A stretch of 64,000 nucleotides of DNA from positions 62,001 to 126,000 of the forward strand of contig NZ_ADKM02000134.1 of the NCBI RefSeq assembly GCF_000178155.2. The letters run 5' to 3'. Under the pieces are notes generated by a model. That model was not told where the DNA came from, searched no databases, and was given only the letters and a program-made list of their open reading frames with translations. The translations under genes and the position numbers were made by a program. The stretch's first letter is position 1, and every line of letters begins with the position of its first letter. Below, piece after piece: positions 42,732 to 50,455 of the stretch. The stretch comes from Hominimerdicola alba 8 (GTDB lineage: Bacteria > Bacillota > Clostridia > Oscillospirales > Ruminococcaceae).

Positions 42732-43483
42732 TGGGCGGAGGATATATCCGCAGTGTCGAACTTTTCGGTATGGAGGACGAGCGGAGTTACATCGCTGACC
42801 TGCCTGCCGTGAAGCACCTTGCCGATATAGGCGGGCTGAGTTTTGATAACAGTGTGACTTTTCTGGTGGGCGAGAACGGCACAGGCAAGTCTACCTTACT
42901 GGAGGGCATAGCTGTGGCGTTCGGTTTCAACCCTGAGGGCGGCAGCAGGAATTTCAGCTTTGCCACCAATGAAACGCACTCGCCGCTGCATGAACATCTG
43001 AGGGTGATAAAGAGTTTTTCCCGCCCGAAAGACGGATTCTTCCTGCGGGCGGAGAGCTATTACAATGTTGCTACCAACATTGATGAGATGGACAGACAGA
43101 TCGCATCAAGTTCGCCCATAATAGACAGCTACGGCGGCGTTTCACTGCATGAGATGTCGCATGGTGAGAGTTTTTTTGCTCTGGTGATGAACCGTTTCAG
43201 GGGTGATGGGCTTTACATACTGGACGAGCCTGAGGCGGCGCTTTCACCGCAGCGGCAGATGGGTCTGCTGATACGCATGAATGAACTGGTACAGAAAAAC
43301 TCCCAGTTTATCATAGCTACACACTCTCCTATACTGCTGGCGTACCCCGATGCGCTGATATATGAGCTTGACGAGCGGGATATCACCCGCAGGCGCTATG
43401 AGGAAACACAGACTGTCAGCGTCAGCAAGGCTTTTCTGAACGACCCGAAGAGAATGATAGCAAAGCTGTTTGGAACGGAGTGA
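42731..43483 (+). CDS. ABC-type AAA ATPase, stand-alone
   Basis: 250 residues. Walker A VGENGTGKSTLLEGIAVAFG (~46-60), a signature-like SHGESFFALVMNRF, Walker B GLYILDEPEAALSP and an H-loop FIIATHSPILLAYPD. The arrangement is that of RecF/SMC-like or COG3910-type predicted ATPases, without membrane partners. Such proteins are widespread and uncharacterised. It starts on the hisF stop codon, so it is cotranslated with the his genes; whether it has any part in histidine synthesis is unknown. Confidence 0.82.
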   Translation: MGGGYIRSVELFGMEDERSYIADLPAVKHLADIGGLSFDNSVTFLVGENGTGKSTLLEGIAVAFGFNPEGGSRNFSFATNETHSPLHEHLRVIKSFSRPKDGFFLRAESYYNVATNIDEMDRQIASSSPIIDSYGGVSLHEMSHGESFFALVMNRFRGDGLYILDEPEAALSPQRQMGLLIRMNELVQKNSQFIIATHSPILLAYPDALIYELDERDITRRRYEETQTVSVSKAFLNDPKRMIAKLFGTE

Positions 43484-43488
43484 GAAGC

Positions 43489-43851
43489 ATGTATTTTTCA
43501 TCGGAATATGCTGATGTTCAGCTGTGGAAAGGCAAGTCACTGCTGACATGGAAAAAGCGGGCGACATTTGATAATTACCGCGCACCTGCCACCGCCGCGC
43601 TCGAACTTATCCGTCAGCATGGCTGTGATATGGTCATAGATGCACGAAACGGCTTTGAGGACGAGAAGGAAGATGTCGAATGGGGCTTTGCTTTTCTTCT
43701 GCCTGAAATGGCTAAGTCGGGGTGCAGGAAAGTCTGGTTCATCATGAATGAGGTAAATGATATTGCCGAAGAGATGGATATGTGGACTGCGGAGTTCCTG
43801 AAATACTTTGAAGTCGGAAAAGTCGATGACCCTGAGAAGATAGGTGACTGA
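43489..43851 (+). CDS. Small unknown protein in the his operon
   Basis: 120 residues from the ATG at 43489 (GGAG 8 nt upstream). Alternating beta/alpha pattern with CDMVIDARNGFEDEKEDVEWG and CRKVWFIMNEVNDI resembles a small Rossmann- or STAS-like fold. No motif fixes a function. It is 5 nt after the ATPase gene. Confidence 0.65.
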   Translation: MYFSSEYADVQLWKGKSLLTWKKRATFDNYRAPATAALELIRQHGCDMVIDARNGFEDEKEDVEWGFAFLLPEMAKSGCRKVWFIMNEVNDIAEEMDMWTAEFLKYFEVGKVDDPEKIGD

Positions 43852-43852
43852 T

Positions 43853-43960
43853 ATGATAGCATACAAGACAACGCGCGTTTTTTTCGGTGGCTATGAAAAA
43901 TGCGGTTTCAGGCGGAAAACAGAGTTATCGGCTATGTTTATCACCATACTGTGGACATAA
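43853..43960 (+). CDS. Possible 35-residue peptide
   Basis: An ATG overlapping the region just after the previous stop opens 36 codons (MIAYKTTRVFFGGYEK...MFITILWT). It fills the gap between two genes exactly, ending where the GGAG of the next gene begins. Basic with a hydrophobic end. No good ribosome site, so it may be chance. Confidence 0.25.
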   Translation: MIAYKTTRVFFGGYEKCGFRRKTELSAMFITILWT

Positions 43961-43969
43961 GGAGTTATT

Positions 43970-44461
43970 ATGGGATACAGCGAAGCAAAATGCCCTCACT
44001 GCGGCAAGATGAACCGTGAGATGTGCAACGCATACATGTACGGCAGTCCCATACGCACCTGCCGAAAGTGCGGTCAAAAATACCTGAACAGGCGCTATCG
44101 CGAGCCTGCGGTACAGGGGTTCGATCAAAGGACTACCGACCCGAACCTCTATAAAAAATCGGGGATAATATGTGCGGCACTGCTGGTGCTTGCAGTTATT
44201 TGGTACAGGTTCACCACGAGAAATCTGGGGTACTATACCAACTATCAGGTGGGTTTTCTTGTGATGCTGCCGATCGCGACAGTCGGAAGTATCATACAGT
44301 ATATCCGCATAGTGAGCGGCTCGATGGACAAGGCAAATCATAAGTTCCTTGCCGAGAGCGAGGAACGCATGAAAGATAAGGAGTATGTGGCTGAACTGCT
44401 GGCGAACGGCTACAAAGTTCCCGAAAAATATCTTGATAATGACGGAGGAGAAAATGGCTGA
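43970..44461 (+). CDS. Zinc-ribbon membrane protein of unknown function
   Basis: 163 residues, GGAG 6 nt upstream. An N-terminal zinc ribbon with two CxxC pairs (CPHCGK at 8-13, CRKCGQ at ~31-36) is followed by two membrane segments (~66-82 and ~94-112) and a charged cytoplasmic tail. This 'zinc ribbon plus two TM' layout is common in uncharacterised Firmicute proteins. Its 3' end overlaps hisI by 8 nt. Confidence 0.72.
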   Translation: MGYSEAKCPHCGKMNREMCNAYMYGSPIRTCRKCGQKYLNRRYREPAVQGFDQRTTDPNLYKKSGIICAALLVLAVIWYRFTTRNLGYYTNYQVGFLVMLPIATVGSIIQYIRIVSGSMDKANHKFLAESEERMKDKEYVAELLANGYKVPEKYLDNDGGENG

Positions 44462-44816
44462 GAATAATAAGATAAAGATCGATATAAACGATCTGGACAA
44501 GTATTTTGTGAAGAGTGAGCTGATACCTGCGATATGTTATGAGGTCAACACAAAGACGGTGCTGATGCTTGCCTACATGAACAAGGAGAGCCTTAAGAAA
44601 ACACTGGAAACAGGCTACACATGGTTCTGGAGCAGGTCGAGGCAGGAATACTGGAACAAGGGCGCTACCAGCGGACATCTGCAAAAGGTAGTATCCATCT
44701 ACGGCGACTGTGACGATGATACGCTGTTGGTGAACGTTGAACAGACAGGCGTTGCCTGCCATACAGGTTCATACAGCTGTTTTTTCAAGGAAATGTATAA
44801 TGAGGAGGAAAAATGA
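44454..44816 (+). CDS. hisI: Phosphoribosyl-AMP cyclohydrolase
   Basis: 120 residues from the ATG at 44454 (GGAGGAG upstream, inside the previous gene). Motifs: [47 protein letters not shown] and the Cys pair in [12 protein letters not shown], which bind metal. It opens the purine ring of PR-AMP. It is separate from hisE here, whereas many bacteria have a HisIE fusion. Confidence 0.96.
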   Translation: MAENNKIKIDINDLDKYFVKSELIPAICYEVNTKTVLMLAYMNKESLKKTLETGYTWFWSRSRQEYWNKGATSGHLQKVVSIYGDCDDDTLLVNVEQTGVACHTGSYSCFFKEMYNEEEK

Positions 44817-45154
44817 TGACAGTTTATCAGGAGATATTTGAGGTGCTCAAAGCACGCAAGGAGCAGTTCGATAAGGGTGAGGCACCTGAAAAGAGCTACA
44901 CATGCTACCTGTATCAGCAGGGCGTTGACAAGATCTGCAAGAAGGTCGGTGAGGAGGCTGCTGAAACTATAATCGCGGCTAAGAATGGCGACAATGACGA
45001 ACTGAAAAACGAGATAAACGATCTGCTGTACCATGTGATGGTGCTTGCAGTAAATCAGGGTCTTGACTGGGCTGATGTTGAGAAAGTTCTTGACGAGCGC
45101 AACGAAAAGATCGGCAACTTAAAGCAGTTCAAGACTGTTGACAAGAATACTTAA
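44813..45154 (+). CDS. hisE: Phosphoribosyl-ATP pyrophosphatase
   Basis: 113 residues, all-alpha MazG-like fold with [18 protein letters not shown] and [10 protein letters not shown]. It hydrolyses PR-ATP to PR-AMP, the second step of the pathway. Start overlaps the hisI stop by 4 nt (ATGA). Last gene of the operon, followed by a strong terminator. Confidence 0.95.
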   Translation: MMTVYQEIFEVLKARKEQFDKGEAPEKSYTCYLYQQGVDKICKKVGEEAAETIIAAKNGDNDELKNEINDLLYHVMVLAVNQGLDWADVEKVLDERNEKIGNLKQFKTVDKNT

Positions 45155-45157
45155 AAC

Positions 45158-45189
45158 GAAAGCTCTCCCATAAAAAGGAGAGCTTTTCT
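45158..45189 (+). terminator. Terminator of the his operon
   Basis: Hairpin AAAGCTCTCC-(8 nt)-GGAGAGCTTT followed by TTC, directly after the hisE stop. A-rich on the left side. Confidence 0.88.
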
Positions 45190-45264
45190 GCACACTATCT
45201 GCCTTTTGCGAATATGATGTAGGGAAGACAAAACTTCAATATTTCATTCGCGGGAGGTATTTTT

Positions 45265-46032
45265 ATGAGTGAGAATGTTTTCAGACCAAACAGCAGTTTT
45301 AAAGAAGCTGTCTGCATCGATGCCATGCGAATATTCGATTCGTGCAGTGCGCAGGACTGTCTTGAAGACCTGACATTCGTTTTCAGCACAGAGGATCAGG
45401 CGATCATCGACGATGCGGCATACATCAAGACACAGTCGATTGATGTGACGGACGTTAACTTCGGCATAAGCCCTGTGGCTTTCAATCAGGGTTTCTATTC
45501 GGTAGATGTGACTTACAATTTCCGCGCACAGATAGAGGTCTACAATGGCGACAACACGCCGCCTGTGGTGGTCTACGGTACTGCACCTTTCACTAAGAAA
45601 GTGATACTTTACGGCAGCGACGGCGGCACACAGAGATTTGTTTCTGACAGCGGACTTATCACCACACAGGAGTCACCGACCACAGGCTGTGCGTGCTGTA
45701 GGTCGCTCTGCACACTGCCAACTGCTTCTGTCAGTCTTGTCGAACCCATGTGCCTTGATACCAAGCTGAATAATGCTGACCCGGAAACGGGTGAGCGCAC
45801 AGTTTTCATCACCATTGGTCTGTTTGCGATAATCTCGCTGTCACGCCCTGTACCGCTGATGGTGCCTGTTTACGACTACTGCGTGCCGGGCAAGGAATGC
45901 ACATCTTCAAGTGGTACACCCTGCGAGATGTTCGAGCAGATAGATTTTCCCACCAACGAATTTTTCCCAAGAGGACTGGAAACGGGCGGCTGCATGAACG
46001 GCTGCAATAACGGCGAGCAGAGAGAAAGCTAA
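45265..46032 (+). CDS. Cys-rich unknown protein conserved-looking in Clostridia
   Basis: 255 residues with GGGAGG upstream. No signal peptide or membrane segment. Begins with AVCIDAMRIFDSCSAQDCLEDL, a Cys-rich opening, then beta-sandwich-like strands (VDVTYNFRAQIEVYNGDN), a CACCRSLC cluster near residue 141 and further Cys at the C-terminus (CVPGKEC, GGCMNGCNNG). I recall similar proteins from spore-forming Clostridia but cannot confirm a family name. The many Cys suggest metal binding or cross-linking. It stands alone between two terminators. Confidence 0.68.
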   Translation: MSENVFRPNSSFKEAVCIDAMRIFDSCSAQDCLEDLTFVFSTEDQAIIDDAAYIKTQSIDVTDVNFGISPVAFNQGFYSVDVTYNFRAQIEVYNGDNTPPVVVYGTAPFTKKVILYGSDGGTQRFVSDSGLITTQESPTTGCACCRSLCTLPTASVSLVEPMCLDTKLNNADPETGERTVFITIGLFAIISLSRPVPLMVPVYDYCVPGKECTSSSGTPCEMFEQIDFPTNEFFPRGLETGGCMNGCNNGEQRES

Positions 46033-46038
46033 AAATAT

Positions 46039-46070
46039 AGCCGCTGTACGGTGGGTACAGCGGCTTTTGC
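46039..46070. terminator. Bidirectional terminator between convergent genes
   Basis: Hairpin AGCCGCTGTA-(7 nt)-TACAGCGGCT with a short T run on the plus side and A-rich sequence on the other. It separates the Cys-rich protein gene from the EamA transporter gene. Confidence 0.85.
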
Positions 46071-46963
46071 TATGCAGTCTTGTTTTCGGCATCGCTTGCT
46101 TTGTGGAGGAAGTTGTTGTATATAAACACCAGCACTGCCATCGTGATGATGATGATATATCCGACAAAACTCCATTTATCGGGGAACTGATGGAGAAAGA
46201 TCATGCCGAGTATGGTCGTGAATATCAGCTGTGAATAGTCGTAGACTGATATCTCTTTTGCGGGGGCGTGGGAGTATGCGGCTGTTATGGAGAACTGTCC
46301 GCCTGCCGCTGAGATGCCCGCACCCAGCAGGCAGAGAAACTGCGCCAACGTCATAGGTTTGAACTGGAATATCAGGAACGGCAGTGTGAACAGGCATGAA
46401 AAGCCCGAAAAGTACGCAACTATCACAGGTCCTTTCACGCCATGCTGACCTAAATAGCGTACACAAGTATACGCAAGACCCGCGCCCATTCCGCCGAGAA
46501 AACCGCATATAGCGGGGAATAGATCGACATTTGAGAAGCTGGGCTTGATTATGAAAAGGCTTCCGCCGAATGCGCCCAGCACAGTTAAAAGCTGGAATCT
46601 GGTCAGCTTTTCTTTCAGGAAAATGTACGAAAATACGATGACGAAAAAGGGCGACATCTTGTTTAGCATAAGTGCATCGGAGAGATTCATTTTGCCCAGC
46701 GCGTAGAAATTGCCTATCATGCCGATAGTTCCGCCAAACGCCCTTACAAACAGTACAGCGTGATTCTTTTTGTCGCCTATCTCGAACTTAGTGCCGCTTT
46801 TTTTTAGCGAACCGATGGCGATGAACAGTGCGAAAAGGTTGCGGAAAAAAACTTTCTGCATGGTGGGCAGGTCGCCCGATTTTGTCACGAAAAGCCCCAT
46901 CAGCGCAAAGCAGAACGCCGACAGAACTATGTAAATGACGGCTTTGTACTTCTTTTTAACCAT
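46070..46963 (-). CDS. EamA/DMT family transporter
   Basis: 297 residues from the ATG at 46963 (an upstream in-frame GTG at 46972 is possible). Ten membrane segments in two EamA repeats, with VIYIVLSAFCFALMGLF at the start and SQLIFTTILGMIFLHQFPD in the second half. Members export metabolites or amino acids; substrate cannot be read from sequence. The start overlaps the end of the DUF3783 gene by 8 nt, so it is the last gene of a three-gene minus-strand group. Confidence 0.88.
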   Translation of the reverse strand: MVKKKYKAVIYIVLSAFCFALMGLFVTKSGDLPTMQKVFFRNLFALFIAIGSLKKSGTKFEIGDKKNHAVLFVRAFGGTIGMIGNFYALGKMNLSDALMLNKMSPFFVIVFSYIFLKEKLTRFQLLTVLGAFGGSLFIIKPSFSNVDLFPAICGFLGGMGAGLAYTCVRYLGQHGVKGPVIVAYFSGFSCLFTLPFLIFQFKPMTLAQFLCLLGAGISAAGGQFSITAAYSHAPAKEISVYDYSQLIFTTILGMIFLHQFPDKWSFVGYIIIITMAVLVFIYNNFLHKASDAENKTA

Positions 46964-47363
46964 TGCCGTCACGCTTTCTGCGGTCAGTCATATACTCATG
47001 TTCAGCCGCAAGTTCTTTTGCAAGTGCACAGACCGTCCAGTCGCGGTTGTGCTGTGTTACCATAGCTTTCAGCGGGATACTGCATCCCTTATCTCTCAGT
47101 TCGTTGACTGCCTTGTTAAGTTCATTCGGTGTAAGACCCGAAAATATCAGCAGTTCTTCCGAAACATCGAGGCGCTGTTCGCTTTTTGCGTATCCTTTTA
47201 TGCCGCATATGAAGCCGATGCTGTCAGCGCCGCAGTCCTTGTCAGCCGCCAGAAAACTGCCGCCCAGCGCAGACATGACCTCACTGATGACAGCCGCCTT
47301 TTCCTCTGAAATATTCACGCCCGCCGCAGTTTTCGGCGCCGGTGAACTCAGCCTTGCTTTCAT
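46956..47363 (-). CDS. DUF3783 domain protein
   Basis: 135 residues from the ATG at 47363 (GGAAG upstream; a GTG at 47372 is less likely). The C-terminal half fits DUF3783: ELLIFSGLTPNELNKAVNEL then IPLKAMVTQHNRDWTV. The N-terminal half contains ADKDCGADSIGFICGI, perhaps a small metal or redox site. Function of the family unknown. It sits 12 nt after the preceding membrane protein gene. Confidence 0.75.
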   Translation of the reverse strand: MKARLSSPAPKTAAGVNISEEKAAVISEVMSALGGSFLAADKDCGADSIGFICGIKGYAKSEQRLDVSEELLIFSGLTPNELNKAVNELRDKGCSIPLKAMVTQHNRDWTVCALAKELAAEHEYMTDRRKRDGNG

Positions 47364-47375
47364 TTTTACCACTTC

Positions 47376-48014
47376 CTATAATCCATGTTTGTGGAGTTTA
47401 TCCCACTCCATATCTTCCTCACTGTAATAATCGTCATCATCGGTGATGACATTGTAATTCTTTTTGGGGTATTTTATCTCTTCGTGCAGCTTGTCTATCA
47501 GCGTCAGCTTGGCTTTAGTGTCGATAAATCTCAGCACGAGAATGCCGTCTTTTGGCTGATATTCACGGCGTTCGCCCTTGCGGTCGATCTTGTAAAAAGC
47601 CGATCTTTCAGCCGCTTTAAGGTGAAAGCACATGTTGCCGCGAGGATCCTGCCCGCTTTTTTCAACCTCATCGTAATAGATGGTGACTTCAAGCATATCA
47701 CCCAAAAGACCCAGCTTTTGCAGATGCTCTGTCTTGTCGGGATATATCCGCGTATACAGGCGGGTATCCCGCGAAAGGCTGTAATACCTGTACAATAACA
47801 CCCCGACCGCCGCGTTTGCCACTGCGACCGCCATCAGCAGAACTTTTATCAGTATGACCTTGACGATGACAGCCAGCACAAATATTATGCCCGCAAGTAT
47901 AAGGTTTCTATACATCTGCCGCGATATTTTGCGGTGTTCGGCGAGATCGTTTATCGCTTTAGCCTGCTTTTCTGTGCGTGACAGCTTTGGCGGGAACTCA
48001 TAGATAAGCGCCAT
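47376..48014 (-). CDS. Membrane protein of unknown function
   Basis: 212 residues from the ATG at 48014 with GGGGGTG upstream. A soluble N-terminal helix (LSRTEKQAKAINDLAEHRK) is followed by two closely spaced membrane segments (~45-80) and a C-terminal domain of ~130 residues that may be PH-like (LEVTIYYDEVEKSG, YKIDRKGERREYQPKDGI). A strongly acidic patch (DDDDYYSEEDMEWD) is near the end. No known family recognised. Confidence 0.68.
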   Translation of the reverse strand: MALIYEFPPKLSRTEKQAKAINDLAEHRKISRQMYRNLILAGIIFVLAVIVKVILIKVLLMAVAVANAAVGVLLYRYYSLSRDTRLYTRIYPDKTEHLQKLGLLGDMLEVTIYYDEVEKSGQDPRGNMCFHLKAAERSAFYKIDRKGERREYQPKDGILVLRFIDTKAKLTLIDKLHEEIKYPKKNYNVITDDDDYYSEEDMEWDKLHKHGL

Positions 48015-48083
48015 TAAAGACACCCCCTTCACATAAAATTTTATTATAGCATATTAATATGAATTTTTCAACTTTCCGCGCCG

Positions 48084-48122
48084 CAAAAAAACGCGCCCCC
48101 ACAGCTTAGTATGGGAACGCGC
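48084..48122 (-). terminator. Terminator of the flavodoxin gene
   Basis: On the minus strand, GCGCGTTCCC pairs with GGGGGCGCG around a 12-nt loop, followed by seven T. It is about 30 nt past the flavodoxin stop. Confidence 0.88.
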
Positions 48123-48152
48123 CTGACTTATGAAAAATGAAAAAGACTTGGC

Positions 48153-48557
48153 TTACTTTATCTGCTCGCCCAGTGCCTTGCACTTAGCCAGAGCATCATC
48201 ATCGGGGGTGTTGTTAGCGGTGAAGCCTTCGCCGCCTACTACCTCAGCGCCTGCGTTCTTTACTCTGTCAGTCCAGATACGCATCCATTCGCCGTCGCCC
48301 CAGTCATAAGAGCCGAACAGAACTACCTTTTTGCCTGCGAGCTTGCTCTCATTAGCGGTGTACCAGGGTTCTACTTCGGTATCTTCCAGTTCTTCTGCGC
48401 CCATAGCGGGGCAGCCCAGTGCTACTGCATCAAACTCGGAAACATCGCCCGAAAACTCGGAAAAAGTAACTGCCTCAACGCCTGCACCCTCTGCTACTGC
48501 CTTAGCCATAGCTTCGGTGTTGCCTGTGCCGCTCCAATAGATAACTGCTGTTTTCAT
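48153..48557 (-). CDS. Flavodoxin
   Basis: 134 residues, short-chain type. FMN phosphate loop YWSGTGNTEAMAKAV at the N-terminus, isoalloxazine-binding loops ALGCPAMGAEELE and FGSYDWGDGEWM. A low-potential electron carrier in the cytoplasm. GGAGG precedes the start. The upstream region has a TTGACT/TATAGT promoter and two inverted repeats, suggesting regulation, perhaps by iron or oxidative stress; the regulator is not known. Confidence 0.95.
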   Translation of the reverse strand: MKTAVIYWSGTGNTEAMAKAVAEGAGVEAVTFSEFSGDVSEFDAVALGCPAMGAEELEDTEVEPWYTANESKLAGKKVVLFGSYDWGDGEWMRIWTDRVKNAGAEVVGGEGFTANNTPDDDALAKCKALGEQIK

Positions 48558-48586
48558 TTTGTGAAACCTCCGTTTTTAAGTATAGT

Positions 48587-48606
48587 ATGGGCAAAAAACT
48601 GCCCAT
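48587..48606 (-). other. Inverted repeat in the flavodoxin leader
   Basis: ATGGGCA and TGCCCAT separated by 6 nt, within the untranslated leader about 30 nt before the start codon. It could form a small RNA hairpin or bind a protein. Confidence 0.4.
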
Positions 48607-48616
48607 TATGCAAATA

Positions 48617-48692
48617 GTTAGCTTTAACAAACTTATAGAGTTAGTAATTTCTAACCATATATACTATACCATCTGCACCCCCTGTTAGTCAA
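48617..48692 (-). promoter_or_regulatory. Flavodoxin promoter with two GTTA/TAAC inverted repeats
   Basis: On the minus strand TTGACT (complement of 48687-48692) and TATAGT (complement of 48663-48668) are 18 bp apart. Just downstream are GTTAG-taattt-CTAAC (48640-48655) and GTTA-gctt-TAAC (48617-48628). They lie around the likely transcription start, a position suited to repression. Confidence 0.55.
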
Positions 48693-48734
48693 GGGTGACT
48701 TGTGACTTGCTTGACGGATAAACGTAAACAAAGT

Positions 48735-48767
48735 GTAAACAAATACCCATCGTTGCAGAACGATGGG
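48735..48767 (-). terminator. Terminator of the XRE regulator gene
   Basis: Hairpin CCCATCGTT-GCAG-AACGATGGG at 48746-48767, followed on the minus strand by TATTTGTTT. It lies 7 nt after the stop of the small regulator gene. Confidence 0.8.
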
Positions 48768-48773
48768 CGGGAG

Positions 48774-49001
48774 TCAATCTCTGAAATCGAAAAGCTGGCG
48801 CGGCTTTATCTCAAGGACTTCACACAGCTTGAATATAAGGTCAAAGGAAACGCCGACATTTCCGAGTTCTATGGCGCTGATGTGGGAGCGGTCAATGTCG
48901 GCTAGTTCTGCTAATTGCAGCTGTGTAAGTTTTTTCAGTTTACGGTAATATACAACATTTGCACCGAATAATTCATAGTATTTTTTGTATTCAGGTTTCA
49001 T
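48774..49001 (-). CDS. Small XRE-family DNA-binding protein
   Basis: 75 residues, a single helix-turn-helix domain: GANVVYYRKLKKLTQLQLAELADIDRSHISAIELG. GAGGTGAT precedes the start. It is divergent from the Thr-rich lipoprotein gene, with 219 bp between them containing that gene's consensus promoter, so autoregulation or control of the neighbour is possible. Such small XRE proteins often repress mobile or accessory genes. Confidence 0.88.
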   Translation of the reverse strand: MKPEYKKYYELFGANVVYYRKLKKLTQLQLAELADIDRSHISAIELGNVGVSFDLIFKLCEVLEIKPRQLFDFRD

Positions 49002-49112
49002 ATGATCACCTCTATATTATTATATGCCTAATGTTATCAATCGTAAACCTTGTTAAAATAGCGTGGCGCTACTCACGCAAGTAATAAAATGCGTCTGAAT
49101 AGTAAAATGCTA

Positions 49113-49141
49113 TTGACACAAGTCAAAATACGTGTTATAAT
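49113..49141 (+). promoter_or_regulatory. Promoter of the Thr-rich lipoprotein gene
   Basis: Perfect TTGACA and TATAAT with a 17-bp spacer, 79 bp upstream of the start codon. The -35 overlaps part of an imperfect inverted repeat (TTGACACAAGTCAA), which might be an operator. Confidence 0.85.
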
Positions 49142-49220
49142 AACATCATCTTAATATGTCGTGAATTGTTTTCCGCGTCGTAGGCGGGGGTAACGATCAG
49201 TTTGAAAGGGGAGTTCTTTT

Positions 49221-50072
49221 ATGAAAAAAATACTTGCACTGACACTAACTATTATAATGACCTGCACCGCGTTGGGTTCATGCGGCGAAACAGCACAGCA
49301 GTCCGCAGAAAGCAAGGCGGCGACCACCACAACAACTACAGCTACCGAAACAACAACGACAGAAGTTACCTCCTCGGAAACTCACAAAGAAAAAGAAACT
49401 ACAACTACTAAGGTGACAGAAGCTGAAACCACGACGACTACCACTGAAATAGCTGATGAGAGTACAGCTGAAACAAAAGTTTCCACAGTTGAGCAGGTGT
49501 CTGAACCGGAAGTTGTGTACGCTGATTTAAAAGAGGCTTTTATTGGCTATATTGAAAAATACTTAGACAAAAAGGTTACAGGTATTTCGTACAGAGATGG
49601 TGGATATGAAGCAACCGTTGATGGCAATGAAGTGATTTTTTTGGAATTACCACACTTTTTATCAGAAGAGGAAGCGTTGGCATTATATTCCAATGATAAA
49701 TATTTTAAAGTGGCATATGAAAATCGTTTTGATTACAGATTTATAATCTATTATAATGATATAGATTATACTCCAATCGATAAATCGAATTTTGAAGATG
49801 CAAATCAAGAAAAATCATTGTATAAGGATTACATCACTTTAGTAAGAGAAAACACCCCTCTTAAAATTATAGGTGCTGATTTTAACACTAATAGTGGTGA
49901 ATTTGAATTAACGCTTGAAGATGGCAGCAAAACTGTCCTTGCAAGTTTAGGAACTAGTGGATACGAAGAAGCGAACGCTTTATACAACAGCTATGATTTC
50001 AAATTAGTTATCGAAGAGGAAAATTGGGCTGGATTGAGAATGTATGTAACTTGTGTTTGGGAAGAGCAGTAA
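49221..50072 (+). CDS. Thr-rich lipoprotein of unknown function
   Basis: 283 residues with AAAGGGGAG upstream. The lipobox is ALGSC (Cys21). A long linker of Thr/Glu repeats (~32-90) leads to a C-terminal domain made of two similar ~75-residue halves: LDKKVTGISYRDGGYEATVDG and TPLKIIGADFNTNSGEFELTL, each followed by an EEA-LY motif. The C-terminal part is clearly more A/T-rich than neighbouring genes, which suggests transfer or low expression. It would be tethered to the outer membrane face of the cytoplasmic membrane. Family not recognised. Confidence 0.75.
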   Translation: MKKILALTLTIIMTCTALGSCGETAQQSAESKAATTTTTTATETTTTEVTSSETHKEKETTTTKVTEAETTTTTTEIADESTAETKVSTVEQVSEPEVVYADLKEAFIGYIEKYLDKKVTGISYRDGGYEATVDGNEVIFLELPHFLSEEEALALYSNDKYFKVAYENRFDYRFIIYYNDIDYTPIDKSNFEDANQEKSLYKDYITLVRENTPLKIIGADFNTNSGEFELTLEDGSKTVLASLGTSGYEEANALYNSYDFKLVIEEENWAGLRMYVTCVWEEQ

Positions 50073-50109
50073 TCTATGGAATTGTAATTGTAAACTTTCT
50101 GTAAACCTC

Positions 50110-50138
50110 TTGAAATCCCTCGAAAACTGTGCTAATAT
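50110..50138 (+). promoter_or_regulatory. Promoter of the pheS T-box leader
   Basis: TTGAAA and TAATAT with a 17-bp spacer, inside an AT-rich stretch. The alternative -10 TATAAT at 50136 would need a 20-bp spacer. Confidence 0.55.
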
Positions 50139-50159
50139 AATATAGTAAAATAATATCAC

Positions 50160-50440
50160 ATAAACACTGTGACCAAGAGAGTAAGCATTCAATACGACTT
50201 ACAGAGAGAGCCGCCGCGAGGTTTTTCGTGGGCTGCAAGCGGCTTATTTCGCAGAGTGCCGAAGTTCACTTGTGAGTGGCTGCGCCGAAGGCTTTTGCTT
50301 GTAAGCGCGGACGTTGTGCCTGCGTTAAGGGGAAGGGGAATGTTGGTTCTCTAGGGGTGGTCAACGTCTGTGAAAACAGCCGTAACAAGATACGTTAATG
50401 TCGGTCTTGTCCTGATTTTGGGACAAGACCTTTATTTTTG
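50160..50440 (+). ncRNA. T-box leader, predicted phenylalanine-specific
   Basis: The 280-nt leader of pheS has T-box architecture. An AGAGAG near 50200 opens a long GC-rich stem I region. The probable specifier codon is TTC (50265-50267) followed by A, read by tRNA-Phe. The T-box sequence AGGGGTGGTCAACG (50353-50366) matches the AGGGTGGNACCGCG consensus. A strong terminator hairpin precedes the gene. Uncharged tRNA-Phe should favour the antiterminator. The specifier choice fits the downstream genes; exact stem boundaries were not computed. Confidence 0.85.
50403..50440 (+). terminator. Regulatory terminator of the pheS T-box leader
   Basis: Hairpin GGTCTTGTCC-(8 nt)-GGACAAGACC followed by TTTATTTTTG, ending just before the AGGAGG of pheS. 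It would be blocked when the T-box binds uncharged tRNA-Phe. Confidence 0.88.
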
Positions 50441-50455
50441 TTAGGAGGATAAGAA

